NCBI RefSeq assembly: GCF_000002865.3
Contig: NW_001865089.1
Coordinates: 104,232 to 165,791, forward strand
Direction: 5' to 3'
DNA: 61,560 nucleotides
From: Monosiga brevicollis MX1
Taxonomy: Eukaryota; Opisthokonta; Choanoflagellata; Craspedida; Salpingoecidae
Part shown: positions 34,321 to 47,834 of the stretch, in pieces
Layout: each line of letters begins with the position of its first letter
Numbering within the stretch: position 1 is the stretch's first letter
The notes under the pieces: model-generated
Database searches by the model: none
Seen by the model: only the letters and a program-made list of their open reading frames with translations
What the model was told of the DNA's origin: nothing
Translations under genes and position numbers: made by a program

Positions 34321-37300
34321 CTAGAACCGCGCCCCCGTCCCAGTCGCACAAGGTGCAGCAGAGACATGGCAACGCTTGTGCACCGTCTCAAAGCAGAGCT
34401 CGCACTCATACGCAGCTTTGCCCAAACCCAAAATAAGCTTGTTGCAGACCGCGCACGAGGGCGGCAACGCGTGCCGGCTGGCACGGAAAAAATGCCCGTG
34501 CACAATGTGCAACTTTGAGCCGCTGGCATCCCCGCGATCGCCCACCTCACCCATGCGCTGTTGAACAAAATCCCGTGCCACTGCCACCCAACCAGACATG
34601 CGCGCGCAGGTGAGACAAGACACCACAAAAGACGTGACCTGGCCTGCAGCTTCAGGGCTTCTAGCCACAGACTCTCACCTGGATCGCCTGCTCGCATCAG
34701 CAGTACGCGAAGCAATGTGTGCGCACGCCGATCTAGAAGTGGGACCAAGGGTTGCTCCAACTCCATGTCTTGGTGTGCCGCAAAATCCATGTCCTCGAGT
34801 GTGCATGTAGCCTCGCCCAAGAACGTGCGCTTGCGACCGTCGATGTGCGCAACCTCCAAATGCACGGTGCCCCGTAGCTCAAACAGCTTAAACTCACAAC
34901 TTGCGTTGAGCTTGGGATTGAGACCCTCCTGCACGGGCGCCAAGGCTTTCGTCTCCAGCTAAAGCCAAAGTACATTTGACAACAATCAAGCTTGTGAGAA
35001 ACAAGGCCCAAAACCCACGATTAATAAGCGGGGCAGCCTCTAGCTTACATTGGTGGCGCCTGAGGCCAGACGCTGGCGCACCGTCACGTTCACCCCAACA
35101 TTCATTTGGCCAACGCTGGCCACGGCCGGCAGATTACGGCAACCGTGCACCGTCACCACAATCTAAGATTCAAGCCACATGTGATAGCGTCAATAAGATG
35201 GGCGCGCGTAAGCACTGACAGGCACCTTTCGGGTACGCTGCATCCCAAAAGCCATGCCTTGTCGTTGAGATGCAGGCCGCCATCCAGCAACAGCCGAACT
35301 TGAAAGGTCATCGAGGCCTTGTGCGCCGTCTCAGGTGTTAACATTTTCTCTGCCTGATACCCATGGTACATCCACATAATCTCCTCCGTCGTGTGCTGGC
35401 CCAAGCGTAGTTGGTGACAAATACCATCATAACTCCGCGTCTACCCCAGAACAGGAGGCCCAGGGCCATTTAGTTTTTTTCCGTTTTCTTGAGATACCAA
35501 CATGGCACTCGGGCTTTTGGCAGTGCACAAACCTCCAAGCGCACAGACGGCAGTCCTTCGCCGTCCGCCATGAAATATGCCTTCAAGATCTGCGCCAGGC
35601 AACAAAGGACATGACATGTTACCATTGTTAATTGGACAAATACAGTGACAAGCAGAGTACCAGGTGCCCCCACCTCGAGGAAGTTGAGCATGGTGGTCGA
35701 CTGATGCATGGTCAAAATGCCTGTGCGAAAGCTACTAAGACGAGCCTGTACGACCATCAGGACCATGTCCCAAAGACGGGCCAAGACATGATTGAAGACA
35801 TCCTGTACAATGCAAGGCGCAGCTGATTAGTTCCCCCATCAGGAAGCGTCCTGTGCTCGATTCGGATGGTTGTTGACAGCGAAAACCTACCTCGTATAGA
35901 TTATCGGACATGATCTGAAAGGATTCATCCAGGTAGTCGAGCAGTGGCTCCATGGAAATGCGTAGCTTGTGCTCATCAAGAAGAACCTCCGTTTCGGAGC
36001 GGGAGCGCCCTCCTTTTGCGGTTGGCGGCTTGCTAGGCATGGCCAATGCTGGATCAGCGAGTCAAGGAAGGCAAACAAACTCCAATAAGAAAGAGCAAGC
36101 CCAGCCCAGAAGCGCCAGCCCATGCATGACACGGGACGCGACCTACGTCCGCGCGTGGTCTCATGCCGCCTCCAGGTAGCTCGCCTGCTCTCCCTCATCA
36201 TGCGCTCCATGCGCCGCTTGACTTTCTGTTCACGCACAGGAGCAAGTGCGGCATCAGATTGTGCAGTCAAAGTCGAGTTTAGGAGAGAACAAGGTCAGAT
36301 ACAACAACTTCTCGGCCAAGACTAACATCCATTTTGCGATCACTCAAGCCTAAGATTTTGTCTTTGCCGAATTTGGCCTACAAAATTCCAGAGCAGGTCA
36401 AGCACGGGAGAAGCGACCATGAGATCGGGACGAGCGTCAAGCGTCTGCCGAGTCTGGTTCGGATCATCACGCAACGAGCCAGTACCTTGGTGGTGGAGCT
36501 GAATGTATCCGCCTTGAATACCTACAGGTACCGCAGCAACAGAACCGTCAAAGCAAGCCTTCCAAAAGTTAAGACAAAGAGTGTTGGTAGTGGGACAGAC
36601 CTCAGCAAAGAGAGGCTTGGACTTGCGAAAACCCAATAGGAACCCCAAGTATTGGTCCACTGTCAAGCGAAACGTTGCTGTAATCCGATCCAGCAAGGGC
36701 AAGAGTCCCCTGCACAGGCAAATGCCAAGGGCAGCACAATTTAGAGATGAAGCACACGCCTACCAAAATGCAAGTCTGCTTTTAGATCTTACCCTGAAAG
36801 CTCTTCAGCAGCCAGTTTGAAGCTTTGCTTGACGGCTGCCACGGGGTCAATGGCAACATGTGGGCGGGCATCTGCAATGATCATTTTAAGAACCGATACC
36901 AGAGTTAGATATCATAAAAACAGAACAAACAAACCTCTGGAAAAAACAAACAAACAAAAAACGTACTGTTGGCATCTCGCTCCTGAAGGTCGTCGTCGTC
37001 GTCGTCAGTGCTGCCATCCGAGTCGTAGTTGTGAGAGGTGTTTGAAGCAGACGGCGCTTGTCCAACGCTACGAAATCCCAATCGCAATCCAATGGCGCGC
37101 AAGCCGGTGGGGCGGGGTGGCTCGCGAGCCAAGGGATGCAGCTCGTAGCTGCTTTCACCTTCCAGCTCGGCTTTGCGATTTGCCTGCTCGGTTTGGAGCT
37201 GGAAGAGATGCTTGAGAACACTCTCTTGCAAGTCCATGATACCATCGCTCAACTACATGCACAAGCCATCCAAAGTGTCACACAGGACCCTAACACATGC

Positions 37301-39774
37301 ACATGCCAGCGCCTGGACTCGTGATTTGATGACTGCTCATTCATGGAAAAACCTACCTGGGCAATGTTGTTGATGGCAATGCAGAGCGCTGACGTCAGGG
37401 GCTGAAATTGGCTCGCAGCAGAGGGTGGTGGAAAGGGGGCGCGGAGGAGAGTTGAATAGGTGTGCACGGTTTGTACGACGACTTCGGCAAAGAGTTGGTA
37501 AAGAGTGCCGGCCGTGGCGAGATCTTCCCACCCGAGCTCAACCAGCTCGTACACGTTTTGAGTAAAAAAGGTCAAGAGATCCACGACGGCAGTTGAATGG
37601 AGGTGGCGGTCAGAGATGGGTTGACCAGGGTCCAGTTTGTAGGCTCGTTCGGCATACTTGACGCCCTGCTTGGCCAAATTCTGCAGCCATCGAGAAGCGT
37701 GGGGAAGGAACCAGGTGTAGAGATCGCCATAAACCTTGGCGCACTGGCCCGTGGTCAAACTTTCAATGTACCGTTTGCGGAAGGAGCGAATCTTCTTGAG
37801 GAGATCGAAAAGCTCAAAGGGAAGCGGAACACTGAAGGCTGGATCAAGGAGAAGCTCACGGCATTGGGCGGCGTGGGGCTGACACAGGCCCATCACGTTG
37901 AGCGCCACAATGTCGACGAGGGCGTGGCGCTGAAAGTAGTTGATGTAGAAGACGAGGTCGTATTTGAGTTCAGCGTCAATCATTTCGCACATGGTTTGGA
38001 GCTGGAGAACCGGCTGATCAACGTTTTCGGCTTGCGCGGAGGCCCAAATGAGTTTGTACATTTGAGATTTGCAGGTGAGGACGGCCTTGCTCACCACGTC
38101 AGCGACAGCCGGAGCCACGGGCCGAAAGTACTTGATGAGCCGGCAGGCTAGCACAAAGACTGAGAGGAAGTGATCAAAGATGGGCGGTACGATGCGACTG
38201 TGGGCTACAAATTGAAACTTGTACTGCTCCAGATCAGGCCGCATAAAGTCCACCAGATCCTCAAGTGACGTTGTGATGGAGCCGACGATGGCAGTGGTGA
38301 GACGGAGACAGGACATGGTTTCCTCGAGATCCGGGTGGGTGATGGGCTGGAAGGAGACTTGGTGGGTAAGGAAGGAGAGCAGGGCCACCATCTGCGGCCA
38401 TTCGAGCTCGGCATGTGGGCTCTTGGTGAGGACGCGCACGTATTCACTCACAAGCAAAAGCTAAAGCAGTGGCAAGCAAGAGGGACGTAAGGGCATAATG
38501 AGTGACACCACCGATGCGCGTGCAATGGCAAACAAGACGGGTGAAGAATGAGGAGAATTGTGGCGGTGGAGGAGGGGAAAAAAAAAAAAGGCAAGGCACA
38601 TACCATGACATTTGCGCTTTTCTCTGGTTTGAGTTTGCCAAGAACCGCATCCATGACCCGCTGCGCAGGGACGGCTATGCACCGAGCCTGCTGCATGTCC
38701 ACGTCCTCGGCCTAAGGATNNNNNNNNNNNNNNNNNNNNNNNNNNNNNNNNNNNNNNNNNNNNNNNNNNNNNNNNNNNNNNNNNNNNNNNNNNNNNNNNN
38801 NNNNNNNNNNNNNNNNNNNNNNNNNNNNNNNNNNNNNNNNNNNNNNNNNNNNNNNNNNNNNNNNNNNNNNNNNNNNNNNNNNNNNNNNNNNNNNNNNNNN
38901 NNNTGGGGGGTGGGCATGAAAAATTGAAGCGTGCTCGCGCAAGCGAGAAATTTTGTCTTGCCTCGATTCGCTGGGCTTCATGATCAAGAACATCGTGACA
39001 GACGTGCCAGGCCAAAGCATCTTCCTTGCCAAGTTGTTGTGGCACGGCCCAGAGTGGGGAGACGGCATACTCGACGGCGTCGGGGCGCAGCTTGGCGGTA
39101 GTGACGTTCATCAATCGAAAGGCGACGGTGAGGGTGCCGCGTACATGGGATCGTGGGTTGCGCTTTTGTAGAGCAAGTTCGACGGGTTTGCCGCTCTGGG
39201 CGAGCTCGGTGACCTCGGCCGGTTTGAGGGCGGCCTGGCCGAGGAAGCGGACCTTGCCCTCGCGGACCTGCTCTTCTGCGCGGTGCCAGGGAGCAAAGCT
39301 AAAGCGGCTGGTGGAGGAGGAGATGGACACATCATCAAGCTCGCCATCGGCAGGGGCATCGCACCAGACGGCCAGCTTGAGCGGTGCCGTGAGCTTGGCG
39401 CTGCCGAGCGGGATTTGAAGCTGACAGTCAAAGTCGGGGTCGAGCGTGTCCTCGATGGTCGGAGTTCGGCGCATGGCGTTACCGTAGACAGCGGTGGCAA
39501 AGGGATGGCTCGTGATCTTTTTGTACTTGGGCAGCAGGTTGCGAGCATGCTTCATGTGCACGAGGAGGTGGTATTTGGGAGCGTGGCGCTCGGCCTGTGC
39601 CAGCTCCTCGCGATACAGTTGCCGCACGTACGTCTCGGCCTGAACGCGCTCGCAGACATTGGACGTCCCCAGCGGCTTGACATGTTTGATGGCGGACAAA
39701 GCAAAATCCGCCACCTCGGCCCGATTCAGCCCCCCATCCTCCACAGAGGCAGCAGCCTCGGCACCTTCGGCCAT
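34321..39774 (-). CDS. C2-MUN-C2-C1 protein, Munc13/BAIAP3-like
   Basis: The start is MAEGAEAAAS (ATG at 39774). The first exon (to about 38960) encodes a C2 domain: LLVHMKHARNLLPKYKKITS, TPTIEDTLDPDFDC, and a basic end. After the assembly gap, exons 38711-38604 and 38460-37357 carry the MUN domain (YTWFLPHASRWLQNL, AYKLDPGQP, HSTAVVDLLTFFTQ). It continues through exons near 37.24-36.97, 36.88-36.81, 36.73-36.6, 36377-36327, 36225-36147, 36048-35891, 35802-35674, 35589-35533 and 35440-35237. Exons 35162-35049 and 34958-34679 form a second C2 domain (VVTVHGCRNLPAV, LNPKLNASCEFKLFELRG). Exon 34580-34321 is a C1 domain with all H and C ligands (HFFRASRHALPPSCAVC, CELCFETVHKRC). MUN proteins prime SNARE-mediated exocytosis. 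The C-terminal C1 is unusual. The exon end near 36.6 kb is ambiguous, and sequence in the gap is missing. Confidence 0.85.
38720..38903. other. Assembly gap (184 N)
   Basis: All bases are N. The gap lies between the first C2 exon and the next coding exon of the MUN gene. It may be wholly intronic, because the exon ending at 38711 (low side) begins right beside it at an AG acceptor, but a missing exon cannot be excluded. Confidence 0.95.
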
Positions 39775-40348
<574 letters not shown>

Positions 40349-43233
40349 ATGGCGACCTTATCCGAGGTCAAGCAGGAGCCTCGGGACGATCGGTCCGGGC
40401 CGGTCTTGCCGTACGATCCGGATGCACTGACCTGGAATGCCCACCACACACAGGTCAGAGTGCGCCAGGCGATGGGTATCTGTTCTCGGCATTCTGACGG
40501 TTGGGACGGGATGAGAACAGCCTCGCGGGACTCGAGTGATGATGAGGCCAGGAGCGGGAAGGAGGTGCTGCAGGCGTGGTCTGTCTGTAGTCCCGTCGAC
40601 CCCCGGACACGCAAGAGGCCTGCAAAAGGCTTGCCCCCTAGTCACCCTTTTCACCACATTTCATCTGATGAGGCTTTTTCTATCGTGAACCCTCACTGTT
40701 CATCACCCCTTCTGTCTTGCCGGTTTCCCTGCTTTCGCTTGAGCGCGTAGAATGAGCAGCACCGCTATTGCTACTGGTAACACCCTCTCTGCTCGCTGCT
40801 CGCGCGCGCGTCCTGCGCACCAGGGACGATGATGCTCACGGCTGCTGTCTCCTTGCCCAACCATAGTGGCAAAGACTTTTGCTTCAAGTCTCGCGCCTTT
40901 TACTGCGAGCGCTGTCGCAACTGGTTTCACTACGAATGCATCTCCGAGCCACCCAGGTGCCGGTGCCTTGCTCTGCCCACCCTGCTCTGGCTGTCCCGTG
41001 CCATTCCTCACCTCACTTTTCTCCTGCCCACGGCGCACAGTCCCTGGGCTGTTGGCCAAGTCAACTATCGCTTCACCTGCGCCAATTGCAATGAAGGCAC
41101 TGAACACATTGAACTGGGTGAAACTTGTCAGTGCCTTGCTGTCATCCGACTTCCGCGGCCGTTGACCCGGCTTGTCGCCGCTCAGCTTGACCTTTTTTCA
41201 CGCTTTATATCGTGTTTTGGGGTTCAGCTTTTCGTAGCGGTGCCATCGCGGCACTCAACGCCCTGCACGCTGAGAAGGAGGAAGACGAGTTTTCATCCGA
41301 GCAGATTAGCCAATGGTTGCAGGAAAACTGGGAGGCCGTCCGCAGTAGCTCGCGCAGTCGCAGTAACCTGCAAGGCACCGTCGTCTCCACTCTGGTTTGT
41401 TTCTCTCCTACCAACGGTCGTTCAAACTAGGCCCATAGTGCCCATTGTTTAATCCTGGCTTTACACCCACACTTCACCCCGCCCTCAGCGCTCACACGGA
41501 CTCCTCTATTTTTTTTTTTTATTTATTTTTTTTTTTTTTGCTCGCACCCTGCAGCGTCGACTCGGACCGAGCGTGTCTGAGCGAGGTGATTCGCGCTGCT
41601 TTCGGATGACGCATCTGGAGGTACGGTCATGTGCGCGCATCGCCGCTATGCCTTCACCTACGCCATGCGGGCTTGGCAAAATGACAAAATAAAAATCGTT
41701 TTCGGCTGTGCCTGCCTGCCCGCCCGTGGCTCACATGCGACTGGTCTCAGGATTTTGTGAATTGGCTCCCCTCCACTCACAAACTCAAAATGGCCACGAC
41801 CGGCTCGCACAAGAGCAAGCGCCGCCACACTGAACCCACCCAATCGAACGATCATGCCGCCCGTCGTGCCAAAAAGGAGGTGCTGCAAGATGCACATGCC
41901 TTTAATCAAGAACGCTTCCGATTTTACTCGGCCGAGGCTGACCCATATCGGCCCAATCACTGGCGCCTCTGTGGCTATGATCGGCCTCTGGCGCTGAGTG
42001 AGCAAGATAAAGCGCAGCAACTGACCCTCCTTGATGACAACGCCGTACTTGTGGGGTCCAAGGGCTACTGTTCGGCGCGGGCCGGATTGGGCGTTGCGCA
42101 CGGGTGCTGGTACTGGGAGGTCGAGGTCTTGCCCCGAGCCACGCCCCTGGCGCCCAATTATCCCGAAGGCCATGTCCGCGTGGGCTGGTCTCAGGGCGGA
42201 TGTACGTGCTCCGACGCCCCTGCTCTTGTGCACAAAACATCCGACATTCGTTTCCATCTCACCCGTCGTATCTTTTGGCACTGCACATGCTTGGCTTTGG
42301 GCTGCGGTCTCATAGGCGATGTGCAGTACCCATGTGGCTTTGATGGTCTTTCATTCTCATGGCGAGACAAGGATGGTGCCTGCTTTCATCGGGGGCGTGG
42401 CGACAAAACCCGTCTTGGGGAGCAAGGCGCGTTTGGGCCTGGCGATGTGCTCGGCTTGGCCATTGAGCTGCCCGGCCAAGAATCGCTGTTGGATCTCTCT
42501 CCCGCGCCTCCAGAAGCAGAGGCCGTGGACCTCAAGGGCCTGGCCTATCTCGAGACGACCCTAGTCACGCGCGTCGATGAGGTCGGGAACGGGTGCTGGG
42601 GCGCTGGGTTACAGGGGGATGCAGAGACGCAGGGACAGGGGGGGGTTGGAAAGTTCAAGCAACGGCTTCTGCTTGCTTTAATGGGAGCGTGATCTGACGG
42701 ATGTGGACTGTCTGCTTGTACTTGCGTCTCAGGTTTGCGTGGGTTCGCGGATGATGTGCTACAAGAATGGTCAGCTATTGGGTAGCATGGCCCTTGACGT
42801 ACCCAAAGGGCGATACTATCCAACCGTTTCACTCTATTTCAATAGCCAGGTACGCAGCATCAGTGCAAAGTGCCGCGCCGCACTGGCCGCCTTGCTCCCG
42901 AGCGTTTGAGATTCCGGGGTGACTGTTTCCTGATGACTGAAACTCGACACAGGTGCGCGTCAATTTTGGGCCCAAGCTGCGCTACCCGCCTACCGATGGG
43001 CGCTTTCGACCACTTGCCGAGTTTGTGCCGCGCTACAATGCCGGGTTGGCCCTTTTCGATGCCGTTCAAGAGGTTGGTCCACAGTGCCTCGCGCGAAAAG
43101 TTTGCCTCTGGCACGTCTGATGATGCATGATAACTCCCGACAGGCTGTCAACCGAGTGGACCAAACAGCATCGACGGCTGCAGCGCCCACGCCTGTGCCT
43201 GCTCGACCCGCTCCATTGACCAAACCAGCATGA
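40349..43233 (+). CDS. ASH2L: ASH2, core subunit of COMPASS H3K4 methyltransferase complexes
   Basis: Eleven exons join in frame: 40349-40453, 40751-40776, 40867-40956, 41041-41126, 41228-41394, 41555-41620, 41751-42201, 42316-42581, 42733-42849, 42953-43072 and 43144-43233. Exons 2-4 encode the atypical PHD-like zinc finger (YCYCGKDFC, FYCERCRNWFHYEC, FTCANCNE). Exons 5-7 encode the winged-helix region (SGAIAALNALHAEK, ISQWLQENWE). Exons 7-10 encode the SPRY domain (LVGSKGYCSARAGLGV, WYWEVEVLP, GHVRVGWSQ, CGFDGLSFSWRDKDG, GPGDVLGLAIELPG, MMCYKNGQLLGSMAL, VRVNFGPKLRYPPTD). This matches animal ASH2L in domain order. ASH2 stabilises the SET1/MLL catalytic module with WDR5, RBBP5 and DPY30, and works in the nucleus. 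The donor of exon 8 is a weak GTCGGG. Confidence 0.93.
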
Positions 43234-43688
43234 TAACAGTCTTGGCATGCCTTGAAAATAAAGGATGAAATCATTATAGAGAGGGAACGAGAGGGAGAAA
43301 GAGAGGAAGGGAAAAGAAGCAATCCGGGCTCGTCAATGTTAATGCCCTCGCCAGCGGCAAACCCCTCCTGATTTGTCGCGTGGTGGCGTGAGTACGCATG
43401 TTGTTACGGCGCCCCATGTCTGTTGGTGGGCAGGTCGTTTTGCTCCCCATCTCTCAATTTGAAGCTTTCTCTCTTGTTCCCGAGTCTTCGCCTTTCTGCC
43501 CCATTGCTCCTGAAGGCCAGGTCCTTGTGCAGATTCGAGAATCAACGCCCTGAACATCCCTGAACCCCCACGATCCGTGGTTCGACGCTTCGCTTGACCA
43601 CCACCCCCGACCCAGAGGCTCGTAGAGAAAGAGGACGCCTTCATGACTTGACGTCTTCATGAACTCTATTCTTGCACACACACACACA

Positions 43689-43768
<80 letters not shown>

Positions 43769-44422
43769 ACTCACTCTCTCTCTCTCTTCTCTCTCTTCTC
43801 TCTCTCTCTCTCTCTCTTCCACTCTCTCTCTCACTCTCTCACACTCTCTCTCTCACACACATTGCGTAAGAAATGGCTCCAGAGTATGATGGACATGGGA
43901 ATTCGTCTTGAACCGCGAATATAGCGACACCAACGCGTCGCCCGTTGCAAGCTTGTAAGGTGGGCGTGTAGCGGATCGGCGCATCTTCTCTGCGATCAGC
44001 AGCCTCAACTCTCATGGGGTGGTTTACATCATCAAAGCATGGAGTCAAAGCATGGAGTGAAAGAGAGTGATTCGAGCGTCACGATCGCCGCGACCCACGC
44101 ACACACTGGCACGCTGGTGCGCACTCACACACATTTGCAGTAGTTGGCAGCAGAAGCATATGATACAACAACGGGGGGGTTTACAACGCTTGGTGGAAGT
44201 CACAGACAGACGCCTGGGTGTGAGGCGAGGCAATTTCTTCTCGAGCCGTGCTCGACACACACGGACACAAACTCACACATACATCTGCCCACTATCCGCC
44301 ACCCCGGCACTTGACCCGTCCCGATACACTCGGCTTACTGGCTTGCCCCTTGAACTTGCATCACTCGCTGCCAGACCCGACTGTGCTGAGACCCCTTATC
44401 CACCTGCTGCTCAGCCGCAACA
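43234..44422. other. Intergenic region with long CT microsatellite
   Basis: Between ASH2 and the FAD gene, a CA run and then an interrupted CT tract of about 180 bp occupy 43676-43862. The interval up to 44422 is the probable promoter and 5' leader of the FAD gene. No coding signal was found. Confidence 0.7.
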
Positions 44423-47233
44423 ATGAGTGAGGGGGCAGACGCACCGCTTCGCGTGGCGGTGGTGGGTGCTGGCATTGCTGGCCTCAGCACAGCCTACCAT
44501 TTGGCCAAATACGGCGGGGGCAACGTGCGTGTCTCGCTACTCGAGCAAGAAGATGTGCTTGGAGGCCATGAAATGCCCTTGGCCACCAAGTATGGTACTG
44601 TCGACCTTGGATACATGGTAAGCCTTCACATCATGCTTCCACCTCAGGTCCGTCCACTCTTGTGCGCACCCAAATCAAAATCACTAACACTAGGATGCTG
44701 CTCGCCCCACGCAGGTGTTCAACGCGGAAACCTACCCCAACCTGCTCCGCTTTTACCAAGAACACCACATCCCGATCGAGCCCACTGATATGAGCTTTGC
44801 TGTTGAGACCCCGTCTCTGAGCTGGCGCTTCGGAGGTGCCCTGTCCGATTATTTGCGTCTATTGACCAAGCCCGAATTTCACAGCTTCTTACGCGACAAG
44901 CATCGCTTTCACCACGAGGCCCGCCAATTTCTCAAGCAGCACACCAACACCGACACCCCACCTCCTGCCCTTACCCTGGGTGAATTCTGTGCTCAGCAAG
45001 GCTACGACACCCCCTTTGCCGAGGGTTGGCTGCGTCCCTTTTGTGAGGCCGTCTGGTCAGCCAAGCGCACCGCCGCCTTTGACATGGAGGCTTGGACCAT
45101 CCTCCAGTTTTTGCGCAACCATGGCTTCCTGTCCTGGTCTTCTCCGCAATGGTACACCCCGAAAGGTCGAACCACCGTTACCCTGGAACGCTTTGCAATG
45201 CTTCTGGAGCAGCATTCTGTCCAGGTGCAAACTGCCACGCGTGTCACAAAAGTCCAGCGGCGCCCCGACGGCCGCCTTGATCTCACAACTCAGAACGAGC
45301 ACAACAGCACAACGCCAATTACCACAACATATGACAAAGTGGTTCTGGCCACCCCTGCTGGTGTGGCGCAGCACCTGCTTGCCGAGCTCGACGAGCGGGA
45401 CGCTGCGATCCTCGGCGCCTTTGCCACCAGCCGCACTCAGCTTTGCGTCCACCGAAACCGGCAACTCATGCCCAAGTAAGGCTCTTCATGCTTCAGAACT
45501 GTGTTTCTATTCCCCCTCCCGTTGTCGCCCTTGGTTTGGTGGATTTACCAGCTCGCACAATGAAATAGGAACACCCATCATTGGGCCTCGTGGAACGTCT
45601 TGGACCGCGAAGACAAAGCAGCTGCCCCAGTTCTGACTTACTGGCTCAAGCCACTCCAGCACGTGGCCGAGCACGATCTCTTCATTACCTTGAACCCACC
45701 CAACAAAGCCTTTGCCGGTCCAGCCCAAGAGCTGCTTCTTGAATCTCGCTCAGTCGTGCACCCAATCATGGGCATAGCGGCCGCCGAAGCCCAGCGACAT
45801 GTCTGGTCGTCCTACCAAGGCCATCGTGGCATCTACTTGGCCGGTGAGTTCCGCAGACTCGAAGATGTTTGCTTGGCATCCCACCTGCACTCTTGACTGG
45901 GCACCGGCCCTGGTTTCTCCATAGGCGCATATCTGCACTACGGATTCCACGAGGATGGCTTTCGCAGCGGGATTGAAGTTGCAAGATGCCTCCTCAACTC
46001 AAAGGCCATTCCTCTGCTACCCGTACGTCTAGTGGGAGCAAGGGAGTCTCTCTTTTTTTTTTTTCTTTTTTTTTTCCTGTCGTTTGTGTGCATCTCGTTT
46101 AAACCTTGCAAGTAACTTTCTCAGGCTTGCCACCAGACCTCGATTGCTCAAGATAAATTGCCCCTCTCCTGATGTTAGGTGGTTGATCACTTTGCACCCA
46201 CGAGTGTACTGATGACAGGAGTTACAAACCATACGCGGTACTTTAAACCCCCGGGCATGGCCCTGTTTCTTCCAGCTGACACATTCTGCCAGTGCGCCTT
46301 CACTTATTCCGACTCGTGAAAATTGGTTGTGGTCCGTGTCGTTGCCCGCTTCCCCGGGCATAGGTTTGACGCATCGGGCAAGGTGGTGCATGCTTTCAGC
46401 TACCAGCTGGAGTACGACTGTGTGGACATTGATGCCGGCTTCTCTAAATGGTGGGGTGGACTCTGTCGTGCCGACCACTTTGGGGATTCTGAGGTAAGCC
46501 CACAGAACACGCGTATTCTCTTGCCCCGTTCAGCATGCAGGCTTCCTTGATCATTCACGTCAGCGCCGGTTTGATGAACCTGCAGCGCTCTTTAAGCGAG
46601 GTTGTGCGGAATGAGGTGTGCCGGCAAACGGGAGAATGGCCCACTGGACCCATCAGCCTAGTGACCCTGCTTCGGCGCTTTGGATTTTGCTTCAATCCCA
46701 TTTCCATTTTCCTGTGCTGGGCGGATGATGCTCGCACCAGCGTCACACACCTTGTGGTGGAAGTCACGAATACGCCGTGGAAGGAGCGCACCGTCTTGGT
46801 CATTCCCACCCGGGGCGAACGGACCGCCTCAAACATTAAGCTGCCCAAATCCCTGCACGTTTCTCCCTTTAACACTGTTCCGGACGGACGAGCCCATTGG
46901 CGATTCGCCTACAGCTTGCCCGCCAATGGGAACATGTCCTCCTTCTTCTTCAAGGTTGATCTGCTACCAACGGCCACGGCCACGCAGCCCATTGTCACAG
47001 CCTCGATGAAATTGGCAGCCACGACTCGATCTCGGCGCTGGTTCCCATCGGCCCTCTGGACCTCCCTCCTCATTCACTGGGAGGCCGCCCTGCTCAGAGT
47101 TGTCCGAGGCATGGCCTTTTACGATAACACGGGTCGAGTCACCGCTACCCGTCAAGCCAGCCCGGCGTCACCGCTACGTTGGCTGTTTGTCGCCTGCCTA
47201 GTGGGTCTGATCCTCCAATTTTTCGCCTTTTAA
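44423..47233 (+). CDS. FAD amine-oxidase-like protein fused to DUF1365
   Basis: Seven exons join in frame: 44423-44617, 44715-45475, 45569-45843, 45925-46022, 46179-46237, 46374-46493 and 46586-47233. The N-terminal two-thirds is a flavin-dependent oxidoreductase of the NAD/FAD-binding amine-oxidase group: dinucleotide motif VAVVGAGIAGLSTAYHLAK, LEQEDVLGGHE, WASWNVLDRED, VLTYWLKPLQ, FITLNPP and GAYLHYGFHEDGFRSGIEVA. The C-terminal third is DUF1365: TGVTNHTRFD, VVHAFSYQLEYDCVDID, RADHFGDSE, LRRFGFCFNPISIFLCW, VVEVTNTPWKERT and LHVSPFNTV, ending in a hydrophobic helix (WLFVACLVGLILQFFAF). In bacteria these two families are often encoded side by side with a cyclopropane-fatty-acid-synthase-type methyltransferase, so a role in lipid acyl-chain modification at a membrane is inferred. 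The methyltransferase is not in this window. Confidence 0.85.
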
Positions 47234-47559
47234 GTAAACGACAAACCAAACGCTATGCCACGCCTGGCCACATAATGTCCCTCCAGTTCCCACCACATAG
47301 AGAAAAGGAAGGCACGAAGGTGCATGGCTTGCGGTGAGATCATCACCATAACCATAAGGACTCCACTTCCTTCTTGTTGCTTTCAAGTGTGACGAATAAC
47401 AGAAAAACAAAATCCAGTCCAAAAAGGGGGTAGCCTGCCACGTTGCGGTTACGATCCCTCCCCTCCCTACGTCACCACCCGAGGTCATCATGAGTCGTGT
47501 CAATCGACATTGCATTGACACTGGCCCCACCTCCCACCTCTGCCCCCCATCCCTCCCCC

Positions 47560-47617
<58 letters not shown>

Positions 47618-47834
47618 ACACGTGCCATGAAAGCAAAACCAACGAGTCTGACATTTGTTCTTATGAGAAGTGCGTGTTTTGTGTTGTGGATGTGTGTGGG
47701 CGGACTGATGTGCCAATGCCGCCTCCTCGATCGAACGAGGGGCTTTGTGCCTTTTTCCCTCTTGATGAGCAAGTGGCATTTTCTTTCTCTTCAAGCTTCA
47801 GGGGTTGATGCGATCGAATCCATCACTCACAAGG
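47234..47834. other. Intergenic region with CA microsatellite
   Basis: No gene was found. A CA repeat of more than 50 bp lies at about 47561-47617, upstream of the DUF3638 gene start. The preceding sequence is CT-rich (CCCTCCCCTCCCTACG near 47459). Confidence 0.7.
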
